Source of the DNA: a virus | Strand: one strand, 5' to 3' | IMG/VR virus record: IMGVR_UViG_3300035698_028457 | Coordinates: 1-35,982 of that record | DNA length: 35,982 nt | The notes under the pieces: model-generated | Databases searched by the model: none | The model's input: only the letters and a program-made list of their open reading frames with translations | What the model was told of the DNA's origin: nothing | Translations under genes and position numbers: made by a program | Shown: positions 29,418-35,982 of the stretch, piece after piece | How positions within the stretch are numbered: position 1 is the first letter of the stretch | How the letters are laid out: each line of letters starts with the position of its first letter

Positions 29418-29738
29418 ATGAGAAAAATGACAGTAGAAGTTTGGAAAGCAAAAGATAAAGAAGGAAAAGAACAGGATGAGACCATTCTCGAAGTACTATC
29501 AACTGTACTCAGTGTAAGCGATCCTCAAAAAATGCCAAGAGGATTCGATGCATTCAGATCATACTCAAAAATTTCAAAAGCTTTTGAAAAAGCAAAAGAA
29601 ACAAAAATACTCGAACTTGAAGACACAGAGTACGCATTCCTAAAGAAAAGAATTGAAGCCGATGTGCTCGCAGTTTGGGGCACGAATAAAAATATTTCAA
29701 CGCATTTAACTGCCTTCATGGACTTGAAGGCGGAGTGA
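29418..29738 (+). CDS. Hypothetical structural-region protein, 106 aa
   Basis: 106 residues from ATG 29418, preceded by GGTGAAA; a GTG at 29403 would add five residues. It is mixed alpha/beta (MTVEVWKAKDKEGKEQDETI, then LELEDTEYAFLKKRIEADVL). No family name can be given. Small proteins of similar size and helix pattern are often found after capsid genes in long-tailed viruses, so a head or assembly role is likely but unproven. Confidence 0.6.
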   Translation: MRKMTVEVWKAKDKEGKEQDETILEVLSTVLSVSDPQKMPRGFDAFRSYSKISKAFEKAKETKILELEDTEYAFLKKRIEADVLAVWGTNKNISTHLTAFMDLKAE

Positions 29739-29743
29739 GAACA

Positions 29744-30064
29744 ATGGGAACTTTAGAAAAAAGACCAGAAGGCGGATACGTAATTAAGGACGGATTCAAC
29801 TCAACCGACAAGAAAGACATGGATCAACTCGGAAAAGAGTTCGGAGACATGGGCGGTCAATTGAAATCTGTCAAGAAGGGGGAGATCAAAGTGTCTGAAG
29901 AAGAAATTAAACCTGAAGCAACTCCAGAGGAAAAACCTGAGGAGAAAGTAGAAGAGCCTACTGAAGAGAAAACAGAGGAAACTCCAACTGAGCCAGCTCC
30001 GGAAGAAATCCCTGCAGAGCCAGCACCTGAGGAAAAGAAAGAAGAGCCAAAAGTTGAGGAGTGA
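29744..30064 (+). CDS. Acidic Pro/Glu-rich protein, 106 aa
   Basis: 106 residues from ATG 29744, with GGCGGAGTGA upstream. The first 45 residues are a possible small domain (KRPEGGYVIKDGFNSTDKKD). The rest is a disordered run of PEEKPEE, EEPTEE and EPAPEE units, low-complexity and highly acidic. It could be a spacer or a charged mimic binding basic proteins. It is clearly translated within the operon. Confidence 0.6.
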   Translation: MGTLEKRPEGGYVIKDGFNSTDKKDMDQLGKEFGDMGGQLKSVKKGEIKVSEEEIKPEATPEEKPEEKVEEPTEEKTEETPTEPAPEEIPAEPAPEEKKEEPKVEE

Positions 30065-30069
30065 TTTAG

Positions 30070-30453
30070 ATGTCGAGTCTTTCCAATGTACGGTCAAAGA
30101 AAGCTAAAGCCATCATCTCAGCTGCACAAGATCTAACCGGAGCTTATGCAGATTTGGGTGGTGTAATCGATTGTCGAGGATATGATAAACTCGGGCTTTA
30201 CATCGATCTTGATGTGAATGACAGCTCAACAAATACACTCAGAATTCTCCCAATCAAAGAATCAGATGGGACGGATGAATACGAGCCACTAACCGCAACT
30301 GATTATGTCTATACTTTAGGAGATACAGATAAGAAAATCTTCATTCCCTTTGATACTGACAACCGAATTCCATTTATTCAGATACAAGTCAAAGCTGGAA
30401 CTGTAGGAACAACGGCTGGGCAAATTGATGCGGCTGAATATATACGCGGGTGA
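30070..30453 (+). CDS. Small beta-rich structural protein, 127 aa
   Basis: 127 residues. A jelly-roll-like beta pattern is visible (VIDCRGYDKLGLYIDLDVND, NTLRILPIKESDGTDEYEPL, KKIFIPFDTDNRIPFIQIQV). Such proteins occur as decoration or tail-accessory proteins. It sits just before a BppU-like gene. The family is not identified with certainty. Confidence 0.55.
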   Translation: MSSLSNVRSKKAKAIISAAQDLTGAYADLGGVIDCRGYDKLGLYIDLDVNDSSTNTLRILPIKESDGTDEYEPLTATDYVYTLGDTDKKIFIPFDTDNRIPFIQIQVKAGTVGTTAGQIDAAEYIRG

Positions 30454-30459
30454 TCTCAA

Positions 30460-30804
30460 GTGGCAGGCGGGTATAATTTCGTAATATCCGCGGGCGCGGA
30501 CTTTGCAGATCAGCTCACGCTGAAACAGAATGGCTCAGTAATCGATATCACGGGCTATACTGCTCAGATGCAAATCCGAGCCACTACTGAAGCAACAACA
30601 ACCCTTGCAGACTACTCAACAGATAATGGCAAACTCGCAATCAATGGACCACTTGGTACAATAACTTTCGCAGTATCAGACACAGAAACTGCAGGATATA
30701 CTTTTGAGCGAGGAGTCTATGATCTAGTCCTCACAAGCGCGGGCGGAGTAAAAAGCAGAATTTTAATGGGCTCTGTGCAAGTTAGTCCGGATGTGACACG
30801 ATGA
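30460..30804 (+). CDS. BppU-like baseplate/fibre N-terminal-domain protein
   Basis: 114 residues from GTG 30460. The opening GYNFVISAGADFADQLTLKQ, then ITGYTAQMQIRATTEATTTL and VYDLVLTSAGGVKSRILMGS, matches the small Ig-like domain found at the N-terminus of BppU and many virus fibre anchors (typical ending V-x-P-[DE]-V-T-R, here SPDVTR). It probably anchors fibres to the particle. It overlaps the next gene by four bases. Confidence 0.65.
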   Translation: MAGGYNFVISAGADFADQLTLKQNGSVIDITGYTAQMQIRATTEATTTLADYSTDNGKLAINGPLGTITFAVSDTETAGYTFERGVYDLVLTSAGGVKSRILMGSVQVSPDVTR

Positions 30805-31025
30805 CTGTTGTTGTTGAAATCCAAAAAACAATAGTCGAAGTCGATGGTGGAGTGGTCGATACAGTTGAGATCAGATCAAATGTAATCTCAACAAATCTTA
30901 CCATCCAAAAAATCACAATTCCAAATAATCTTGAATTCTATAATACTGCTGGCACATTAATTGGAGTTATGGATCAAAGCGGAAATCTTGCAATCAAAGG
31001 AAGATTGCTAAAACTGAGTGGATAA
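30801..31025 (+). CDS. Small beta protein before the large fibre, 74 aa
   Basis: 74 residues, ATGA-overlapped with the previous gene. All beta (VVVEIQKTIVEVDGGVVDTV), ending GVMDQSGNLAIKGRLLKLSG, a phrase typical of the shaft start of virus fibres. It may be a fibre adaptor or a separate short fibre segment. The following large fibre starts two bases later. Confidence 0.55.
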   Translation: MTVVVEIQKTIVEVDGGVVDTVEIRSNVISTNLTIQKITIPNNLEFYNTAGTLIGVMDQSGNLAIKGRLLKLSG

Positions 31026-31027
31026 CT

Positions 31028-34000
31028 ATGAAATTTACACTATGGATTTTATTGTTTGTGGCGATGATTGGCGCCCTATTTGCTTATGATTTCAATGGTC
31101 CAACTACTTTCGGAAATAATTCTACAGACACAGCCTGGATCGGAGGAAGTGGGGGAGTTCTAAATGTAACTGGAAACATCACAATCAACAATACCCATGT
31201 ATGCCTTGAAGATGGAACTCACTGCCAGGAAGACATCGATACAAAATGGAATATCACTGGGAGCAACTACAACATAAACAACTCTAATATTCTGGATTGG
31301 AACGAAACAAAGGGAGATGCTAGATACGTTGAAGTTTCAGGAGACACCATGACTGGAGATCTAAACATGGGCGACAATTCCATTTTTAATATTTTCCACA
31401 TAGTCGCAGATACATTCAACGCAACAAATATCTTTTTAGGTGGGGTAAATCTCTCAGCTACAATCGTGGACATTCAAACCCAAGTAAACGGAATTTATAC
31501 AAACGTGACAGCAACTCAAACACAGCTCGCGCTTCAGTACCTAAACATCACAATTAATCAAGATGATATTGACACTCTCAATACAACAATAACCTCTCTA
31601 AACAACGGAACAGGATGGAACATCACAGGATCAGACTACTTGATAAACGATTCGAATATCCTAGATTGGAATGAGACAAAGGGAAATGAGACCATCGATG
31701 CGCGAAATACAGCAACAATGAATAATATTTCTCTCCTAGATGTGGCTGGAAATTTAGGCAACTGGAGCGCGGACAAGGGAAACCTCAACAATCTCTCACT
31801 TGCAGATATTGAAGAGAACTTGGGGAACTACAGCTCAGACAGCCCGTGGATAAATTCCAGCTTGACCGCAATCAACGCAACAGCAGAAACAAACTCACAA
31901 CGTATAACTGATGTAAATACCTCCGTTGGAGATCTACAGGACGCAAACAATACAGCGAATACAAGGATTGACGACTTAAACTCCTCAGTAGGAGATCTTC
32001 AGACCGCAAACGAATCCATGAACACGCGCGGAGACGATCTTAATTCCAGCATCGGAGACTTACAAACTGCCAATGAGACAGCCAATACAAGAATAGATGA
32101 TCTAAATACTACTGCAGCGATCCGGGCTTTAGGATTCGGAGCATTAGATGAAGACGAAACAATTAATGGAGCCTGGACCTTTATCGGAAATGTAATCATG
32201 GGCAACGTCACAATCGCGAATGTGACTGCAGAAAATATCACTGGAGATCTAGTCCCATCAATAACTGATACCTTCACTCTCGGCAATTCATCTCACCAAT
32301 GGAAAAATCTGACAGTCTCAGACAGGGCTATCATTGGGGGGGAAGACGTTATTGCAAAAATAGATCTAGTCAATTCCTCTGTAGGAGACTTGCAAGCTGC
32401 GAATGTTTCCATGAACACAAGGGGCGATGATCTAAACTCAAGCATCGGGGACTTACAAACCGCAAACGTGAGCATGAATACAAGAGGCGACGATTTAAAT
32501 TCATCTATACTTTCTGTTCAGTCTGATGCGGCAGGATGGGTAAATACCTCAGAAAATACAACAACAATCCTCGACGTTATAATCCAACAACTGGAAATCA
32601 CAAATAAATCTCATAATGGACTTTGGAACGGAAGTTTTAATCTCTACCCAACAAACAACGAATACAATAATAATCTATTATTCGCAGTTTATGGAAATGG
32701 AACTGATGGAGTATCCGTCCCTCACTTTTGGATTCAAGGGGGAAATAGCTCTCAAGCCTCAGGAATTTCAAGGTCATTCATGATTATAAATGAAAATTCA
32801 ACACTACAAAATACAACCAATATCACCAGTTGTGTATCTTACATGGATTCTGTAAATGAACTTCTAAAAATTGATTGCAATACAACAACAACTGGAGCAG
32901 ATTTATTGGTAGGGGATGATTTGCAAGTAGTCGGAGATGTATATGTAAAAGACTCAGACGGAGAATGGCATTTCCTAACAAGAACATTGGGAGAACTAGA
33001 TAGACTATATGACGATATTCTTTTCAATCAAATAAACGACAGCTTGGTTGCAAATAATTTCTCATATGTAACTTCAGAAGGAGACACAATTGTTGTGAAT
33101 CTAGATAAAAATGAGACAATCCTCGCAAAAACAGAAGATAGTGTTTTGGTAACTCTTGGAACAGATACAACTCCTCAAATGAATTTTGTATCATATCAAG
33201 ACATGGGAAATCCAACTTTAACCGTTGATGCTGCTCAACCGAGTGTAGAAAGTGCGGATGTTGCACAAATGCTTTTAGGTTCTAGTGGAAATGTATATGG
33301 GTATATTGCAGGTTCTGCAACAAATTACGAGTTTCTAAAAGGAGTTTATAATAGATTTTATGACGAAGGGGCTTTGTATGTGGATGGTTTTGTTCCAAAT
33401 GCAACTGCAACAACATTTAACATCACTTCAGGCTCTTACAAAATTCTCCTAAGCACGATTGAAACCGAGAACAATCTCACATTTGATGGGGATGGGTATT
33501 TCATCATATTAAGTAATGGCACTTTTATAGAATCAATCGATTTGGCAGATATAACTCAATACTCTGATGGGACAACAATTGCAGCGGATAAATCTTTCAA
33601 TGTCGTATGGGGTATAGTTCCAATCAATTCGACACACACAAGATTAATGGCTATCGTTCAAGATTACCCTGGAGCAGGAAAAGAATACAAGAATGCAAAT
33701 CAGGCAGAAGAGGATAAATATAGAAAAACTAATCTCTTCCCTGCGAATTCATTCTTAAAAAAACTATTTCTTCCAATTGCAAGAACGATTATTGATTTAG
33801 ATAGCTCTGAATTTGAACCGTTCAAAAATGCTGATTACTATTTGGATTTAAGAGGAACACAAGGAACATTCGGAGCGTCGCCAGCCTCACCTCTCTCATA
33901 TACTAACGGGACTGGAATTAATTTGACTGGTTCTACATTCTCTTTGAACTATTGCGGATTGAATGAAATTCTAAAATGGGATGGGACCTATTGGATATGT

Positions 34001-35158
34001 TCTGCAGACTCAGGAAATACACTTGCTGAAATAGCAGCAAACATTGGTAATTGGTCAGAAGAAAATGTTTCAATACAAACAGCAATAACTGATTTGAGAG
34101 CAGCAAACTCTTCTTTGAATGACACCTTAAGTTCAATAGGAAACTACTCAGCCGACAGCGCAGAGATCAACACGAGTATAGATGACCTGAGAGCAGCAAA
34201 CGCATCCTTAAACGATTCCCTTACTTCTCTGGGAAATGCCACACTCGCCCGGACAGGTGATTGCGCTGCTGGATGGATCGTCATGAACACAACCATAGAT
34301 GGAGTAGAATGTGTTGAGCAATCTGGAGGGCTTACAATATCTCAAATCGCAGCAAACTTGGGAAATCTCTCTGAAGAGAATACTAGTCTAAGGAGTGTGT
34401 ATTATGGTAATATCTCTGACAATAGAGATTCAAACACAACCACGAACACGCGCATAGATGACTTAAACACTACGGCAGATGGACTCTATTCAAACCTAAC
34501 TGATGTGCAAACAAACAGTACCTTCACAACTGGAACTACAACAGACACCTATTGGTGCAGATGGGATGATGGAAATACTGAGATCGATTGCGATGTTGAA
34601 CCAGTATCTACAGATGCGAATGTTACAGGAAATGGAACTCCCTACTATTTGGCATCCTGGCTTAATACCTCAACATTGTATGCACTAAACAACATCACAA
34701 ATATGACGGGCTACCTATGGTCTTCACTTATCGGAGAGCCCCCCTATTACGACAATATGACTGACCTGAGAACTTCCAACACTACGACAAATACTCGAGT
34801 AGATGATCTCAATACTACTGCCGATGGACTATACTTGAACTCAACCGACTTGCGGACATCTAACGGAACCACCAACACGAGAATAGATGATTTGAATACA
34901 AGCGCAGATGGGCTATACCTGAACATTTCAAATAATAACGCATCTATAGTCGTAACCAACACGAGAGTTGATAACCTAAACACAACCGTTCAGGGAAGAA
35001 CGAATGCTACAAATACAAATCTATTTGAAAACTCAACAAGTATAAACTCCGGACTAAACATCACATTTGGAAATATGACCATCGGGAGGTTCAATTCCAC
35101 TTGTGGAGGCAGTTGGAGAGGAGACGGAACTGAGATTAACGATTTGATTTGTGATTAG
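31028..35158 (+). CDS. Large secreted-type fibre protein with coiled-coil repeats
   Basis: 1376 residues. Residues 1-19 (MKFTLWILLFVAMIGALFA) look like a signal peptide. Next comes a fibre-type shaft start, DARYVEVSGDTMTGDLNMGDN. Residues about 294-361 and 445-496 carry 21-residue repeats of the form TRIDDLNSSVGDLQTANES, three heptads each. Residues about 1138-1321 carry 28-residue units (TRVDDLNTTADGLYLNSTD), four heptads each. These predict long trimeric coiled coils between globular beta domains. The N-x-S/T sequon count is very high. The C-terminus has two Cys residues (STCGGSWRGDGTEINDLICD). This is a probable adhesin, but the secretion signal is unexpected. Confidence 0.8.
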   Translation: MKFTLWILLFVAMIGALFAYDFNGPTTFGNNSTDTAWIGGSGGVLNVTGNITINNTHVCLEDGTHCQEDIDTKWNITGSNYNINNSNILDWNETKGDARYVEVSGDTMTGDLNMGDNSIFNIFHIVADTFNATNIFLGGVNLSATIVDIQTQVNGIYTNVTATQTQLALQYLNITINQDDIDTLNTTITSLNNGTGWNITGSDYLINDSNILDWNETKGNETIDARNTATMNNISLLDVAGNLGNWSADKGNLNNLSLADIEENLGNYSSDSPWINSSLTAINATAETNSQRITDVNTSVGDLQDANNTANTRIDDLNSSVGDLQTANESMNTRGDDLNSSIGDLQTANETANTRIDDLNTTAAIRALGFGALDEDETINGAWTFIGNVIMGNVTIANVTAENITGDLVPSITDTFTLGNSSHQWKNLTVSDRAIIGGEDVIAKIDLVNSSVGDLQAANVSMNTRGDDLNSSIGDLQTANVSMNTRGDDLNSSILSVQSDAAGWVNTSENTTTILDVIIQQLEITNKSHNGLWNGSFNLYPTNNEYNNNLLFAVYGNGTDGVSVPHFWIQGGNSSQASGISRSFMIINENSTLQNTTNITSCVSYMDSVNELLKIDCNTTTTGADLLVGDDLQVVGDVYVKDSDGEWHFLTRTLGELDRLYDDILFNQINDSLVANNFSYVTSEGDTIVVNLDKNETILAKTEDSVLVTLGTDTTPQMNFVSYQDMGNPTLTVDAAQPSVESADVAQMLLGSSGNVYGYIAGSATNYEFLKGVYNRFYDEGALYVDGFVPNATATTFNITSGSYKILLSTIETENNLTFDGDGYFIILSNGTFIESIDLADITQYSDGTTIAADKSFNVVWGIVPINSTHTRLMAIVQDYPGAGKEYKNANQAEEDKYRKTNLFPANSFLKKLFLPIARTIIDLDSSEFEPFKNADYYLDLRGTQGTFGASPASPLSYTNGTGINLTGSTFSLNYCGLNEILKWDGTYWICSADSGNTLAEIAANIGNWSEENVSIQTAITDLRAANSSLNDTLSSIGNYSADSAEINTSIDDLRAANASLNDSLTSLGNATLARTGDCAAGWIVMNTTIDGVECVEQSGGLTISQIAANLGNLSEENTSLRSVYYGNISDNRDSNTTTNTRIDDLNTTADGLYSNLTDVQTNSTFTTGTTTDTYWCRWDDGNTEIDCDVEPVSTDANVTGNGTPYYLASWLNTSTLYALNNITNMTGYLWSSLIGEPPYYDNMTDLRTSNTTTNTRVDDLNTTADGLYLNSTDLRTSNGTTNTRIDDLNTSADGLYLNISNNNASIVVTNTRVDNLNTTVQGRTNATNTNLFENSTSINSGLNITFGNMTIGRFNSTCGGSWRGDGTEINDLICD

Positions 35159-35982
35159 ATGGATGATAATACGAAAGTAGTTGCATCCGTTTCGGCAGTT
35201 GCTTTATTCATATTTGCTCTATTATCCACACTTCCCGTAGACACTGATAACTCTCAACTAATTGAAAATTCACTCCTCGGGACAAACTGCACCCAATACG
35301 CAAGCGAGTTAAATGTGTCAATGAGCGTAGAAGAAATAACGGAGTTCGTTGAAAAAAACAGTTGCGATTATATCGGAGACGGGGAGAACATCAAACGATT
35401 TCAGATAGAAGACGATGTATTCCTCAAAGTTACAAATACTTCAGCTCTCGACTTAAAACCAAAAACAATAAAGCCGACTAAATACGAAGTGTCCATCGGA
35501 AAAAACAGATTTTATGATTTGAATGTGCAGAACCCATACGGGAAAAACGGGGATACTCCTAACGCGCTTTTGGATTGCACAGGTGGATATGTCTGCGATT
35601 TTGTATCAGAAGTTACAGCATATCAAGCCATGCGATTTTCCAATGACCAATTCACTGGCGGATGGATTGATGGAGTTGCGCGAGTAGAAAAAGTATTCTA
35701 TCTCAGAGAAGAAGAATATAATTTCACTTACATTGAGAGAGATGAAAATATATCCAACTTAACCTCAACTAAAAAGACAGTTACTCTAAAAAGAATTGTC
35801 GAGGAAACAGACTTAGATTCTATTACTATTGGCAAGAATGAAAAAGTCAATATAACGATAAGATTCGCTCGTAGTGAATTATTCGAAGTCGATATTTTCC
35901 CAGAAGTCCATGATAGAAAATATACTGCGCTTGGAATTTGGGGAGTCGGAGGATTGGAATATACTGCCATTCTAAACGGCAC
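35159..35982 (+). CDS. Membrane-anchored Gly-rich/beta-helix surface protein, N-terminal part
   Basis: This is the start of a 731-residue gene that crosses the circular join and continues at position 1 (the last 127 bases here duplicate 1-127). ATG 35159 is directly after the fibre stop. Residues 8-27 (VASVSAVALFIFALLSTLPV) form a membrane anchor or uncleaved signal. Residues 40-265 are a beta-rich, cysteine-containing domain with several sequons (TNCTQYASELNVSMSVEEIT; GGYVCDFVSEVTAYQAMRFS). The Gly-rich and beta-helix regions follow in the other piece. With the genes on either side it forms a three-gene surface block. Confidence 0.85.
   Translation, partial: MDDNTKVVASVSAVALFIFALLSTLPVDTDNSQLIENSLLGTNCTQYASELNVSMSVEEITEFVEKNSCDYIGDGENIKRFQIEDDVFLKVTNTSALDLKPKTIKPTKYEVSIGKNRFYDLNVQNPYGKNGDTPNALLDCTGGYVCDFVSEVTAYQAMRFSNDQFTGGWIDGVARVEKVFYLREEEYNFTYIERDENISNLTSTKKTVTLKRIVEETDLDSITIGKNEKVNITIRFARSELFEVDIFPEVHDRKYTALGIWGVGGLEYTAILNG
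35856..35982. repeat. Terminal direct repeat (circular join), right copy
   Basis: Exact copy of 1-127; see the left copy. The reading frame of the 731-residue gene is continuous through it. Confidence 0.95.

Noticed and set aside
31028-35158. Diversity-generating retroelement target
   Set aside because: No reverse transcriptase and no template/variable repeat pair with adenine-specific differences is visible; the repeats are coiled-coil units.

Overview
The window is one complete circular genome opened at an arbitrary point. Its first 127 bases (1-127) recur exactly as its last 127 (35856-35982), so the unit length is 35,855 bp, and one gene runs across the join. Every gene I can support is on the + strand. 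The gene set is that of a tailed, HK97-fold virus (Caudoviricetes): small and large terminase, portal-MuF fusion, prohead protease, major capsid protein, head-tail connectors, tail tube, frameshifted tail chaperone pair, short tape measure, distal tail protein and hub. An archaeal host is likely. TATA boxes lie about 26 bp before leaderless ATG codons, ribosome-binding sites are of the GAGGTGA type, terminators are U-rich, and there are DUF2341 and NosD-like beta-helix surface proteins crowded with N-x-S/T sequons. Such proteins are common in uncultivated archaea, notably DPANN lineages. The exact host is an inference and cannot be read from the sequence.

Layout on the circle. (a) 12.1-12.5 kb: a non-coding, AT-rich, palindromically arranged repeat region, the best origin candidate, preceded by a possible 290-nt structured RNA with its own TATA box. 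(b) 12.5-17.9 kb: small early-type genes. These include a possible Sm-like protein, winged-helix and ribbon-helix-helix DNA-binding proteins, a run of zinc-binding microproteins, an HNH endonuclease with its own promoter, a PD-(D/E)XK-like protein, a possible OB-fold ssDNA-binding protein and an ASCH-like protein. (c) 17.9-21.9 kb: an AbrB-like regulator, ParB-like protein, cytosine-5 DNA methyltransferase and small terminase, then a DUF2080 plus HNH insert with its own promoter, and a gene whose frame breaks at an A11 run. (d) 21.9-31.0 kb: large terminase, portal-MuF, protease/scaffold, capsid, fibre-like decoration and small structural proteins. (e) 31.0 kb through the join to 3.2 kb: three large secreted or membrane-anchored, sequon-rich surface proteins. 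(f) 3.2-11.7 kb: connectors, tail, hub, a membrane-anchored ImmA-like protein and holin-like membrane proteins.

How it works together: regulators and DNA-modification or DNA-binding proteins precede DNA packaging, head assembly, a block of adhesion proteins, and tail assembly. No polymerase, helicase, primase, integrase, tRNA or recognisable endolysin is visible. Replication therefore probably relies on the host, or on an initiator I do not recognise. The points most worth a second look are the dnaX-like -1 frameshift signal in the tail chaperone genes, the palindromic repeat region, the A11 frame break before a zinc-ribbon ORF, signal peptides on virion-type fibre proteins, and a possible RNA pseudoknot at 14651-14699.
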